Assembly (NCBI GenBank): GCA_003864495.1
Contig: PEDN01001354.1
Span: 682,001 to 746,000 of the forward strand
From: Nemopilema nomurai
Lineage: Eukaryota > Cnidaria > Scyphozoa > Rhizostomeae > Rhizostomatidae
Reading direction: 5' to 3'
DNA: 64,000 nucleotides
Positions within the stretch are counted from its first letter, which is position 1. Every line of letters begins with the position of its first letter. The notes under the pieces are model-generated. The model had not been told where the DNA came from. It made no database searches and saw only the letters and a program-made list of their open reading frames with translations. This document shows positions 49,401 through 62,214 of the stretch, piece after piece. Position numbers and translations under genes: made by a program.

Positions 49401-52400
49401 CTAAGGCAACTGTAACCTCTTAAAGAAATGCCTTTGCTTTTCAGATTTTCAAAGAGCAACAAAGGACGGTAACGTTTGAAACATTTAAGCTCTTTCGATT
49501 ACTCAGTGGTTCTGATCGATGCTCCGTTATAAACACCCAAGTTCCTATGGACTCAAATGACCTTATTCGTGGATGTTGTTGGAGTGCACTACTATTCCTG
49601 AGCAGCGGTCGGTTAATTTTGGTACATCTGCTTGCACCTAACGCCTAATGCTTATCAAAGACTGGTTGTAGACTCAAGCTAATTTAGTCTTATTTGCATT
49701 AAACAAGGTCTCAAATAATCTTCTAACTTGCTTTGTATTATTTGCTTTCAATATAGTAAATGGTGTTTGGTAAAATGTAGCTGAGTGTCAACATCAAACA
49801 TTGGGCATTTCAAAATTTAAAATCAAAACGACGTACAATGTCCAATTACCTTGGGACTATAAATATTCTCGATTTCTGGAGCTCAAGAGCATTTGTTCCT
49901 TGGTAGGTTCAACTTTAGATGTATGCAGAAATGAAACAGCACGGTGTGTGCAATTCGCCTAATCACAAAAAGGAAAAGAACACTGAAATATCTGCACACT
50001 GAGGCACTATTCAGAAAGGATTTACCATCGATGCTCTGTTGTCCAACGTGATTTGAATATTAAGAACAACCCCAAAGACGAATTGCAATTAGGACCCTTT
50101 ATTAATATTTTAGCTCCTTTATCTAAATATTCTAGTTTATGCGTGTTGGGTGTAAAAGTTTGTGGAGCAAAATCTCGATTTGAACCATTCACTCAGTGTA
50201 AAGAACGAAGGGCATAATTCGAGCAGAGTCAGGAAAACGTTACGGCCGCACGGTCACTGACCGGAGGAAGGTCCTCGAAAAACAATAGAAGCCCATCCGA
50301 CACACCTAAGCCATGCCCATTTTCTATTGTTTTGTGAGAAAGGTTTGCCTTCGAGGAAGTTTAACAACTTTTCTGGACTCTGAATTCGAGAAGAAGTTGC
50401 AGTGATTGGTTGTGATGCTTTTTGTGAGATTCGATGCTGATCAGGGGGAGATTAAGGGCCTAATTATATGGGCTCGGTTAACCGGGCTAGAATCGCGATC
50501 ATTTGAAAGTCTTACCCAATACCTCTGCAGTTCTTTGGTCTCGTTACAGAAGAATCAGAAATGGCGGGGAAGTGAATCAAAATGACGGAGAGGAAGATAA
50601 AATCTATTGATTTTGCAGTTACAACAGCTTTGACTTCTTTGCTTTCCTTGTCTCAATTCCTCCAAAGCTTGCTGATTTTATGGAAAAAGCAGCAATTGAT
50701 GCAATATGATGTTGTCTTGAAAATGATTCACAAGTTGAAGAAGAATCAAAGTTTACAACAAAAGAAATAATGTAAACTGGCGAGAAAGAAGAGGAGCAAA
50801 TTTACCCTGGCAAACCGGGATCTCGCTTTGCAGGGATCTCGGATAAAGAAAGTGAGATCCCCGCTTATCATATGATAGCATACTACTTTTTAACAGCATT
50901 TGACTGCAAAGGTGAGAGACCCTAACTCAAATCACGACAATATGTAAGCGACTTCATAGGTAGCAAGGGAAATAGCGATGGCTCAAACTTGATACCAGTA
51001 CACAAAGGTTTCATGAAAACGTAATCATGAAATGTAAACAAGATTTCCAACAGCAGACAAAAGTTTGTTTTTTACCAACTGATGTTTACAAAAATCACCG
51101 GCCACTCCGCAGCACACGATAAGACGCTGCGCGGGTTTGTTTTCATCGTCAACAATGCTGCTGCAACAGAGACCAAAACGTAAACACGCTTCCCTATTTA
51201 GAAAGACGATGTCGTATGCGAGTTTGCAAGAGTGCATGACTGCACCGCCTAGGATCGCTCTATTACAAGCTTTAACATGCAGTACAGGTAGAAAGCCTTT
51301 TCATTCATCGTGACAAAATAGAACACACTTTCTTATACGTTTGACAAGAATTGTTTCGCATGGTTCCCTATGAACCAGAAGAGGCAGTGATTATTTCGTT
51401 TTAAAGAAAATGCAAACAGTATTTGCATTTGAATTTGCCATAAAGGAATACCTGAGTCTGTAGTGTGTTTTTCACTTTTTAGTGATTAACCGAAGTAGTA
51501 GCCATGCAAAAAAGTAGGAACCAAGCAAACAATTAGGAGCCAAAGCTTGACAGGGGTATGTGCCCCATCAAACCTTCAGCATTTAGATTAAGTGCCTCTT
51601 GGCAGCACGTGAAGTTGCCCCTCCTCTGCCTACATGCGCCCACCCCAAATTCTAAGGCGCTACCAACGCCTTTGCTTGTAAAGTCGTCTTAAGTCATTCA
51701 ACCAATTTTAATCGTGTTTAATCACTAAATACTTAATTCTAAATCAATAAGCAAGAAATTCTCTTTTAATAATGGCACGGTTCTCAGGTGAGCAATATTG
51801 AGGTTGCCATTGCATAAGAAACAGCTCCTAAGTAAACATTCATAACCTATCGATGCCTATTCTTTATGATTAGAGAAATCGATTGTTCAAGTGCATCTAT
51901 TGCTACGATCTTGCGAAAAAATTCGATAGATATTTACACAGCACCCTTGAATTTTCTAAAAAAAATTCACTGTACTTGCGATAGTTGGAGTAATAAACTT
52001 TCTACAAGTATCACTTTTTAAAGCTTTCTATTTAGTTGGGAACAGTCAAGAATTCGCGCTTTTGATTCTCCAATTTTGCAGCACTGAGTCTCAAAGGCGC
52101 TCCTTCTATCTATCATACCTGAAACGATGCTTTTAAAAAGTACGGAATATAAAAAACGTAATTTCTACATCCTTTTTGCAATCGCCGGAAATGGCCAAAG
52201 TCTGACAGAAAATGGAAATCGAAATATAATTTCATCATAAAAACAACTTACTTTGTTGCAACTTGTTCAGAAGCAGCATCTTAGCGAGAAGTGGGCGATG
52301 AATATATCACAGTTCTGCTTGTTGATTGCCAGTGAAATGCAGTGAAATGCAGCCAATGAAATGCAGTTTATTAAACTTCAGCCGAAGACTGAATTCCAGT

Positions 52401-53017
52401 TGATTTCGTAGCATGTAAACAGTGTTCATTGGGCGACTTCTCCGTGCATTTGGCAGCGTACTTATTGGCAAGGGACGCTGATTTCATGGAGTCAACAGCG
52501 TGAGTGAAATTAAAAATTCAAGTTCGCTCAATAACTTTGTAGGACTGATCAAAACAATTGCAGGCTGATATGAAAGTCTGAAAAGCGCCGAGAAGAAACC
52601 TGCGTAATGTGATGAAGTTCAATGCTTGAAACACTCAGCTTTGAAAATGGCTCCACTCTCGTTAATAACAAGTGCAATTCTAGGTGAATTTACAGGGGCA
52701 ACGAATAAGGAAGAGATGTTGTGAATGGCCATTTTATAATCATCATCATTAGACAGCCAACTTTTTGTTACCAGTTGTTACTTTTTTACTAGTTTGATCC
52801 ATCCCATCAATCCATCCATCTATCTATAATAATCATCATCGTCATCAGCATCACCATTAACCATACATATCCTATTTCTAAGTGGAGTAAAATTCAGCAC
52901 ATCTCACTATCATTCATTGCAGCCAAACCAAAGGCCGAAAATACGTACTTCTTTCCCCTCAACTCTATTTACAATTTCGGATCCCACACAGCCAGTAAAG
53001 CATGGGAAAACATTGGC

Positions 53018-53165
53018 CGTTGATTCGCACGTGTGATGAGAAATCACAGTCGTTGATTCAAATATATGATGAGAAATCATAGTCGTTGATTCATAGTGTG
53101 GTTATAATCACAGTGATTGATCCATATGTTTGATGAGAAATTAGTCGTTAATTCATGAGATAGTC
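53018..53165 (+). repeat. Minisatellite, about 33-bp period, 4-5 copies
   Basis: Diverged units of GTTGATTC followed by an AT-rich stretch and GATGAGAAATCA-AGTC. Confidence 0.8.
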
Positions 53166-53745
53166 GATAGTCAATTATTACAAGCTGAAAACAACTAATT
53201 TACATCCATAAAATCAAATTCAAGCTTACTTACTCTACACAAGCCATTCAAGACAAGAGTTCTTCCATTTATCTCTACTCTTACAATATTCACCTTTTAT
53301 TCATTCCAATAGATTCAGTAACAGCTAGCTAGAGCAAGTCGCAACCAGCAAGCCCGTTAGAAATGGGAACAAAAGGCACAATACCCCGGCGATACATTAA
53401 AGGGGCATCATGGTAAAACTAGGTCAGAAATCGAAAATTTCTCTCGATTTTTATTCAACTAACTGTTATATTCTTAGGTGGGAAGTTGGAAATATAGCAT
53501 AGAGTTTCAGCCGATACAGAGATTTTCAAACAATGCTATGAAGAAAGAAGGTTAAGAGGCCTAGCCTGATTGTGTACGCGGAGCATGGTTAAAGGGCGTT
53601 ATTGAGCTAGTCAACTCAATCACAGCACTGACTAGACACAGTGCCCCTATTACGTTTTAGCAAATTAAGTAAGAAGAAAAAATTCGAAAGAAAAATTCAG
53701 GAGCATGGTAATCAAAAAGGACATTTTATTAGAAAGCTGAATAAT

Positions 53746-53796
53746 ATACAATTGTCATTAGATAAGACGAATACAATTGTCATTAGATAAGACGAG
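53746..53796 (+). repeat. 25-bp perfect tandem duplication
   Basis: ATACAATTGTCATTAGATAA plus GACGA occurs twice in a row. Confidence 0.9.
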
Positions 53797-54297
53797 ATCA
53801 CGTGACCTATACAAGTCACGGATATTTGAACGTCAGACTTACACAATTCAGGCCTATACAAATCGGAGACTTGCATATCGGAGCAATAAAAGTCTGGCCT
53901 TTGGCCTAGGTTATATGACCAACAATTAGGCAGATTTACACAGATTAACAGGTAAATAGATTTACAGACAAATTTACCTTGCTGTTAACAAGATTAAATA
54001 ATATGCACAACAGCTTTACAGCAAGCTAAAGTACACAATGAATTTCTATTAAAGACAAACCTTTAAATTTCAAATTGCTCCATACTCTTAAATTACTCAA
54101 ATCATATTCCATTAAGAAGCTCAAAAAAAATTTATTCCCAAAACAAAATCAATAGAACATAACTTTTGATTGGAGAATCCCTAAAAGGAAAATTCTCCAT
54201 TCTTCATATCTACGAAAACTACAGGCAAGTCAAAATTTATAGAGAAACTCCTTCCTTAGTGTGTTAAATGCAAAAGTCTTGAAGAAAATTGCCGTTC

Positions 54298-55455
54298 TTA
54301 GTACACGATCTTGACGGATTCAATAGCGATTAAGAATTCTCCTTCGTTGAAGTCTGGGTTCGGCTTGCCATCATCACTCAGTTTGCTGACCAGAAATCCA
54401 ATAGCATCTACTGCCGAGGTGTCCACCTTGCCCTGGTCAGCTAGAACGTGACCAAACATCGTTGGCCAGAATGTAGAGATGTGGAGAAACAGTGGTGTGA
54501 ATTCAGAAGACGGGGGTAGCAGAACCTCCGACTGGTAGTTAAAGGCACGCATCTTCTTGACGGAAACAAGCTGGAACTTGAAACGCTGAATCTTCTGCAC
54601 AAGGTTCTTGGCTGTCACAATAAAGCCACTACAATTCTCAAGGGCATTTCGCAACTTTTCCACGCTTCCAGGGTGGAACTTTACACTGGAAAAGCCACCT
54701 TGGCTTTCTGTAGAGACAGAGCCAGAGAATTCTGCCTCCCCGTCTTTTAGCTTAAGTTCGGAAGTGCTCTTTCCACCCATAACTGTGTCGTTTAGAATCT
54801 TGGGCGTAAACTCCATTACAGTATTGTTTTTCTTCGTGAAATCAAGTAGAAAGACCTCTTTTTTCTCTGCTAACTTCTCTGTAGTCAACGACTCTCGAAG
54901 CTTCTGGTGCATGTCGGGTAGGCGAACCTCATTGTAAACAAAGTCGAGTGCATTTCTCAGTGCAAACACTTCAGCCTCTGGCTTCTCCGGCAACTCGCCA
55001 CCTTTCAACGCAGTTTGGATTATGGTTTTCGACTCATTCGACAAGCTGCTGAGATTGAGGATGTCCTTTGCCAATTTTTGGTACAAATCTCGCTGGTGCT
55101 CTTCACGCTGGCCCCCACGCAGCACCATACCCAAGCTTATGGCGTTGCTAATGGCAAGGTGTACTGGATTGAACTTAGCATCCTTCACCCCGCAGTACAT
55201 ATCAACATATTCGTCATAGACCACATCGAGGGCGTGCCGGAGGTGCCAGGCAGAATCACGATTGTCTTTGCACTCAGTACTAGCCTTCAAGCCATTCTCC
55301 AGCTCATCTACTAAATTCTGTGGCATCCTCGTCAGTTTCCTGTCCCGGAGTGCAAGCTTTATGGCATTTTTGTAAAGGGTTATAGACATTTGAATCTTAC
55401 CACATCTAGTGGAGTTGCTCCCCGAAGACATTGCTGAGCGGACGCTGGTCATCAT
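54298..55455 (-). CDS. CIA30-domain protein (385 aa, one large coding exon)
   Basis: The C-terminal 160 residues match the CIA30 fold of NDUFAF1-type complex I assembly factors: LLDFTKKNN, NDTVMGGKSTSELKL, FSGSVSTESQGGFSSVKFHP, a central strand set, then AIGFLVSKLSDDGKPNPDF and the terminal FLIAIESVKIVY. The N-terminal 200 residues are helical and not part of that fold. They contain two similar segments, WHLRHALDVVYDEYVDMY and VFALRNALDFVYNEVRLPDM, suggesting an internal duplication. The acceptor is at 55499-55500 (CCATTTCAG). The first in-frame ATG after it is at 55455, so the exon starts with 5' UTR. An upstream exon (55595-55551, ATG to a GTAAGT donor) encodes MKTFFSRFHVIVASF but joins out of frame unless a weaker acceptor directly before the 55455 ATG is used. 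Whether it acts in complex I assembly is unproven; plants and algae also use CIA30 domains for other roles. A poly(A) signal lies near 54136. Confidence 0.85.
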   Translation of the reverse strand: MMTSVRSAMSSGSNSTRCGKIQMSITLYKNAIKLALRDRKLTRMPQNLVDELENGLKASTECKDNRDSAWHLRHALDVVYDEYVDMYCGVKDAKFNPVHLAISNAISLGMVLRGGQREEHQRDLYQKLAKDILNLSSLSNESKTIIQTALKGGELPEKPEAEVFALRNALDFVYNEVRLPDMHQKLRESLTTEKLAEKKEVFLLDFTKKNNTVMEFTPKILNDTVMGGKSTSELKLKDGEAEFSGSVSTESQGGFSSVKFHPGSVEKLRNALENCSGFIVTAKNLVQKIQRFKFQLVSVKKMRAFNYQSEVLLPPSSEFTPLFLHISTFWPTMFGHVLADQGKVDTSAVDAIGFLVSKLSDDGKPNPDFNEGEFLIAIESVKIVY

Positions 55456-55550
55456 CTTCAAGACAGCACGGTCTTGTGGGTTTGAATGGAACGATTGCCT
55501 GAAATGGCAAAAGCTTATCAATGAAATACGCAAACAGAACCGACACTTAC

Positions 55551-55620
55551 GAACGAGGCAACGATCACATGAAAACGAGAAAAGAATGTCTTCATTGTTG
55601 GAGATGCTAGCGGCCTAGAC
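55551..55620 (-). promoter_or_regulatory. Leader exon of the CIA30 gene
   Basis: A GTAAGT donor follows 55551 on the minus strand, only 52 bases from the acceptor of the main exon, giving a very small intron. The ATG at 55595 opens a 15-codon frame that looks like a signal or mitochondrial presequence. Confidence 0.5.
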
Positions 55621-58600
55621 AATTGACTGATTTGAGAGAAACTGACTTGACAGCAAAGATAAACAAGTCGTGATAAACAAGTGATATGTCCAAAACTTAT
55701 GCTTGAAAATAATTACCCAGGCTTGTTTGCATATTCATCTGTGAAATTGACAGGGTCTGTTTCGTTGATCATCATATTGACACTTTCTGTTGATAACAAG
55801 AACAAAAAATTGCAACACTTCAATAACATCTGGAAATACGATTTGCTTTTCAACAGTCAAAAATCTTGATTCGACAGCTGGCAGCGATCAAAAGGCATTC
55901 CGAAACAAACTGTTTCGAACTGTTTCAAACGATTTCAAAATGTTTTAAAACTATTTAAAAGTATATTTCATACTATTTTAAACAATTTAAAACAGGTTAA
56001 TTCGACAGGTATCTACCAAAAATTAATGCTTTCTGATAACTACTCCGTCTTTAATTATTTATGATTTGTCTAGGTTAAAGACAACGATCAGAATTTTCTG
56101 CTCTTTAGAGAAATCTTGAAATCCAAACATAAAATCAGTTACTTTTGATGTAACCGCCGTGAAACGAAACAGCAGATAATAAATCAACACCATTTAAATG
56201 CAGCAATGTCGACTAAGCATTTAAACTCTAAAGGGTTGATTGATAAATACATTATTCAAATCCAGTCCAGATTTTCTCAAACTTTCTGGATAATAATTTA
56301 TGTCTACCAAACATTTATTTTCGTGATCGAGCGGTGATCATTTCTTAGATCTGGTCGGCTTTGTGAGCGACTGCAAACATTTAGGTGTCTATAGATTGAT
56401 TTTGGTTAATCTTCATTTATGATCGAAGGTTCATTGGTGACAGCATCTTAGTCTATCATATCCTCGAAATTATCAGGTTTTCGCCAACTAGAACTGCAGC
56501 TCAAATTAGCTGACCTCAAATTAGCTGTCTTATTCGGCGACACGATAAAAGTAATGCTTTTAAACTGACGCTTCAAATCCAAATAAAGTCGCTGATTTGC
56601 GACTTGATTTTATTTTATTATAGTCTGAAGCATAAACTGGACGAATCAAGAGCTGAACAAGACAAAATTAATCATAAAAAATGTATGATTAACAAAAAGC
56701 TGCAGAACAATGAAAAGTATGACGAAGGAATGAAAAAACAGCAACAATTTGTCCTTTTGAATGGACGTCAAGCCTCTAAATACGGACTAAAAACCAATTG
56801 TTGTTGCCAAAACATTCATGGTTCTCTTATGAATTATGACTTGACCATTTTAAAGGCATTTATTCATGGTGAAGACGGATTCTCCGCGGAGTGTCTGTCT
56901 GTGTTTTCATGTGATCAGACATCAACTGCGAGGTTATAGCATCATATGTGCAGTTTGCTTGACATCCAATTAGATTGGCGAGGCTATCATGACTCAATGT
57001 CTTTAAATAGCAGCTATTATTGAAGGATAAGAGAAACGGCCAAATGCTTTTGATTGGGGGGTAAAATACTACGAGCTATCAATCACTCTAAGAGATTTTC
57101 AAAGATATCTAACGAAAAGACTTCTGCTCAGCCTCTAACAAAGCCATTAAATGCAAAACACACAAGAAGATTTCCTTGCTAAGCAAATATAAACCAACTG
57201 CAAGTTTGTGTCAGCCATCAGCTATTGCTAATTTTTTCCTGCATGAATGTTATGTAGAAAAGGTAATCATTTATTGCTAAAAGTCAATCGTGATTTAAAT
57301 TTTCAGCATACGCAGCAAATTTAAGAGATAAATAAGTCTACGTTGATAACTGATACCTAAAGAGCTCACCTAGTCTTTTACCTGCCTCAGTAAACAATCA
57401 GCAACAACAATATAGTAGTCCTTTAGGCGACTTGCATTCAGCTTTAGAAATACAAACTAGGCAGGGAGTGAATCAGCAAGAGCCAGTGATATATCTGCGA
57501 GGATGCAAGAAAGTTCCTATTGATGAGATGTTTCACAGGTGTTTTGAATATATTCAAAAAGCCAACTGAATCAAATTCGAGCACCTGCTTAAAGGAAGAC
57601 CATTGATAAATACAAACAGTCGAATCGCATCTGCTTATGTTTAGCACTTCACAACAATAACATCATAATAATTTTTCAACATGCTCAGTGAAATTAGCCA
57701 TGGATTCCTTAATTCATTCGACGTAATCAAAGTAAAAGAGCTTTACGAAAAAATCTACTGAAATGGGCACAGTTGCTGCAAAAACAAAATGGTAGCACAG
57801 TGTACTATAGTTCCTAAACTTTTCGATTATTTTCGGTGCTATTGGTCTAAACACATCAACACATCAACACATTAAACATCTGCTTCAATTATCTGCAAGC
57901 CATGTGTTTTTGCACGTAGAAGCATCCAGCATTTAATTGCCTATTATTTAATTTATTCTAAATGCCGACGTTTGTAGAAACACTGAATTTGGCCAAGAAA
58001 TGGGTATTCTTCCAACCTGCATTTGCAATGACAGTATTACTAAAAGTAGAAAATCGCCATTATTCCGCAATAGACATTGCTACGTTACTAAGTTGCTCAT
58101 TCGTTTCTTGCACAAAGAACAGTACTGTCTAAATGTTTCTGTTGCAAAAACCGTCTGTTGACAGCAAGATGTTAAAAAGAGTTTGAGTTTAGCTAGGGAG
58201 ATTGAGTTTAGAGGCGAAGGTTTGGGGAGATGGAAAAAGAGCTGACATAATTCGGCAAATACATAAATACGACGTATCAGAAAATATGGAAATGAGATAA
58301 TTCCAATCAAAAAGTCTCAGCCAATATTGGATCAAATAACAAAGAAACTTGAAAGGCCTTTCAAAAGATGATTATGTATGGATACTCCATAAATTTCCTG
58401 ACAACAATCAAATCACTCACCCAAGTTTATCGCACGCAGTGGCTTCCTAGCTCTATATGTGTGAATGTCACCGTAACAGCTTCTTTGCAGCGCTTTTTAT
58501 CCGATTTATGATTAACAACCTGTGTCCGAAAGAAACGTGTTATAGAATTCTCATTTCAAAACTTTGATGTGTATAGGTTTCTCATTTATAGTTACGTAAA

Positions 58601-61078
58601 TTCACGAATGACACTGAAAACATATCAAACTAAACACCTGTGGTTTATTTTGTTCTTGCTTAGGCCTTTTACGATATAACAATATAACTTTGTATTGTAT
58701 ATATGTTGACAAACTGGGTTTTCGATAAGGATCACACGTTCACCAAATTGATGCTAGGCAGAATTAATTTGGACTTAAGAAATATACTTTCGGTTTAGCT
58801 GAGACAAAATGTTTTGAAACTCATAGAATAATATTTTTCACATCTGTGCTTACTTCTGGGCTTCATAATTCCGCAGAAGAAAAAAACATTTTTGTGGCAA
58901 TATATTGCAAATCAACATCCTACCCTCTTCTAAATTAGAAATGTGAATGAACCTTTCTGCATCACTGTCTTCCCAGATCATACAGAAAAATTCCCTTTGC
59001 TGTCAGATATTCCCTTTGATAACAGGCCAAAGATCTAATCAGGCTGTCTCTTTTTTCTGTCGTTTTCCTCACTTTGGTTAGAAATAGTGGAAACATAATA
59101 TTTCCATACTAAAAGTACCAGAAAGTGACTGAAAAATGACAAAATAAATAGCTAGTTGCTACTTCTTCTCCACAGAAAAATTGTCTAGCAGCTTCAGATT
59201 TATTCAAAGGTCCCCGTCACCGCTCCAGTCAGCGCATCCCTGGATAGCTATTTAGAGTATCAAATTTTCCAAGATTATAGCTATTTGGCTTTAAGAGGAA
59301 GTAGTCTTTCATAAGGACTGGATTCAAGTTATGCAAAGTTTGATAAATTTCTAGTGCTAGCAGTGGAATAGAGTAAATATGAATTACTTTAGATTAAGCC
59401 TTTATGATGTTTAGAATACAGTAAAGTTTCATCTGAGAGTGCAAATTGCAGTAGCCCCTCACTTACTTTCTTGTGCTTCTTTTGGCTAGCATTACTGTAG
59501 AAGAACCAGATGAGGGGGCAGTAGTGGAAGTGACAAGACATAATTATTTAACAAGCACCACCCTTTCTTTGCTGCCCATAAGTGGCAGCTTTTGAGTAGC
59601 CTTCATCAATATGTGAGTTGAATTTGAGTTGTTCATCAATTTGAATTCCTAGGTTACTACGCTACTTACATTTATTTTGAAACTTTAAAGAAAATTCACA
59701 GAAAATTCTGCAAGCTGATTTTTTAATTCCTTACCAAACAAGATTATTATCAGTTAGTGACTGGAATTTATATGGACTGGCTACCATATGGTTTTATTTA
59801 AACCAGTCAATGCATTTATTAGTGCTATGCAGTACTAATTTACGGAGTTCATCAGCATTCATAGCAAAAATGAATATGGTATTGTCATCTGAAAAGTTAC
59901 TTCAGTTGGGACTATATAGATGACATGTCTCCTGCTGCTAATAAGATACTACATTGTCATAATTTCATCAGCTTGACTTGTTTAATTGTTAATATTTCTT
60001 TATATCTCCTCCATAAACTGTACCTTTAACACTTAAATTCAGATCATAATAATAACTTACAGTGCACCATATATATTGATGCTCAAACAAAACACATCTT
60101 GACTGTATAACTTTGGGTTGATGTTTATAAGAAACAAAATAGCAATTGATTATGCATATAATGTATCAAGAAAACCTGTTCAATGTTTAATAAACCAGAA
60201 ATAACCAGGAAATGTAAACTTGTTACCAGGCTTTGCAGACTGGAGTACAAAAAGAAAGAGCGCTGACTTTGCTCTACTTCCATAAAAGCAGCCAAATGTG
60301 TAGCCACATTGTCTTGCTGTGTAGTTCAGATTAGTTGCTCTGATTTCTGGAATACTTACTCAAATGAAATAGCCATTCACATATCAACATTTGAGTTTAT
60401 TCCTTGCAACCATAAGAGCTTTCTTTATTGACAAGCAAAAATGAATAGAAAATGGGCAAGTGCCTGCCATCTATCATATCTAAAGTGCCTTGTAAAATAG
60501 ATGCAAGATAACATAAAGCAAGAACCCGAAGAATAGAAACCAGTTTTTTCAAAACAGCCGTTTAGTTTCTAATTAAAAAGGTATTTATCAAGGAGAGAGG
60601 CTGAAAGGTTTCTTATGATATGGTTGAGAAACATGTTGGCTATTTGGTTGAGAAATATTTTGAAAAATAGGATTGAAACTGAGTATGATATGATACAGTG
60701 CAAGCCCACAAAATTTGCGTGACATCTTGACAACTCGTCATGACATTGTGTCTATCTCAAGATTATCCATGTCTCCACAAAATGAGCAAATCCTGAGACT
60801 TTGGGTTAAATGTCGGCCCACCTTTGGTATGGAACGACACTGTAGTCTATAGAAACTGTATAGAAACTAAGTATAGAAACTGTTTAAGAATCATGTTTTA
60901 CAGCACTTCGCCTATTTCATGTTCTAAACAGCACCGCGTGACCACACACCTTTGAGCAAACCAACTGACCCCACCTATTTATGATGTTTAATTGTCTTTC
61001 TTAGTCAGACAGACTTTTCTCTGGAACCCCCTAGGTAAGATGAATGGTTTCCAAGACAGGAAGATATATACAATTCCC
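55621..61078. other. Gene-poor spacer
   Basis: AT-rich. An ATTATAG-preceded plus-strand open frame at 56620-56939 (lysine-rich, coiled-coil-like KHKLDESRAEQDKINHKK) is the only protein-like stretch, and I cannot support it. TTTCAAA-type motifs cluster near 55910-55990 (GTTTCGAACTGTTTCAAACG). No RNA gene seen. Confidence 0.4.
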
Positions 61079-61275
61079 ATGGACCAAGAGGCAAGCCAAG
61101 TGTTTAGTTTGAGATTGCAAATCATAGTTCTGTTTTCCCTGATAAGTACCAAACACACTCACCGTTCTCCGACGTCACCCTTGCCATCGACGTCAAAAAC
61201 CTTAGTTATGGAAAAAACATTTTGCTGTGGCCTGTAGACAATAGAATGATGGATGATTTATTGCTTACCAAATAA
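61079..61275 (+). pseudogene. BTB/POZ domain fragment, broken
   Basis: The ATG at 61079 reads MDQEASQVF. A two-base shift then gives a 55-codon frame (61108-61275) reading FEIANHSSVFPDKYQTHSPF, SDVTLAIDVKNLSYGKNILL and ending at a TAA. The F-SDVTL-x7-L-x4-ILL pattern is the start of a BTB/POZ domain, a dimerisation or cullin-3 adaptor fold, in the arrangement of invertebrate BTB proteins. The domain is cut after about 50 residues. A different open frame downstream (61255-61641, SAKLVLDVQIFGSAFELAKL) may be its decayed continuation. No splice site rescues the frame, so it is read as a pseudogene. Confidence 0.5.
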
Positions 61276-61641
61276 CGCAAGCTAAACGATCTGCAACCTG
61301 GAACTGGTCTGCAAAGCTTGTACTTGATGTCCAAATATTTGGAAGCGCTTTTGAACTTGCAAAGCTAGCTTGTGATAAACTTGAGGGGGAAGTAAAACAG
61401 GTTTTCAGGATTACATCATATTTTTGCATAGGGCAGCTAGACTTTGAGGGCAGCTTTCTACAATGGCCGTCGGTGTTCCGCTTGACCTGCAACGAACATC
61501 CAATCGCATGTTTCCGATCGTTGTTTCATGCGCGATCGCCTTCTTGGGAATCATCCAGGAAATCTACCAATCGCATTGTAAGAATCAAGCTTAGAAGGCC
61601 TATCTTAATCATAAGCCTTTTCATGGTTTCTACCCACTGAT

Positions 61642-62214
61642 CAGTGTTTCTACCGCCATTCTTAATTATGTGAAAATATTGCCATAATGGCGCCACGCTG
61701 CAACTTAAAAATCATTTAAAATTATCCGAATGGGTTTATTCAAAATGTAATTGGCTTCCCTTAAACTTAAAACTGCATACTCGTAGATAAACAACTTAAA
61801 AACATCACTTCGGCAGCCTTTCCTAGTTACTTCCGCTGTTGATTTCGGCGGCCTTAAAACGGCCTATAATCTGTGCCCCTCACAACACGGCAAATTTCTC
61901 TAGAATTAATTTCTCTAAAAATTCTATGAAATGAATTCGTGGTATGTTTTCACATATGGTTTTCACGAGCACAAAGTAAGGCTATCACGTGACGAATTTT
62001 GCGCAATGTCGCACTTCCTAATTGTTGTTGCTGCAGTCAGCCTCCCTTGGAATCACGGCTCCCATTCCAAGCTTGCTCATTGGTCGGTCGAAATTCCGCT
62101 GTCATTTGAATCCTAAACCGTTGTTTCTAAAATCAAAGCGGGGAAACTGAAATTGTTAACGTGTATTCCCTCTGACAAGGAGATCGTAAAATTCCTCCAG
62201 TCTATCAGAGCAGG
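61642..62214 (+). promoter_or_regulatory. KIF11 upstream region with CCAAT and CHR-like sites
   Basis: The 570 bases before the KIF11 ATG contain an inverted CCAAT box (ATTGG, 62079-62083) 26 bases from a TTTGAA (62105-62110). That pairing is characteristic of G2/M-expressed genes in animals. The transcription start is not visible. Confidence 0.4.

Larger units (their letters stand above)
45565..54297. other. Long gene-poor region
   Basis: Contains GCAAC-rich repeats near 46.1-46.5 kb, GGTTAACCGGGCT and AAACCGGGATCTCGC palindromic remnants at 50.47 and 50.81 kb (likely transposon ends), minisatellites at 53.0 and 53.75 kb, and ATC/CATC simple repeats near 52.8 kb. No supported gene. Confidence 0.4.

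Noticed and set aside
56604..56939. Lysine-rich 111-codon frame
   Set aside because: Low-complexity A-rich DNA often gives such frames; only a weak acceptor and no partner exon.
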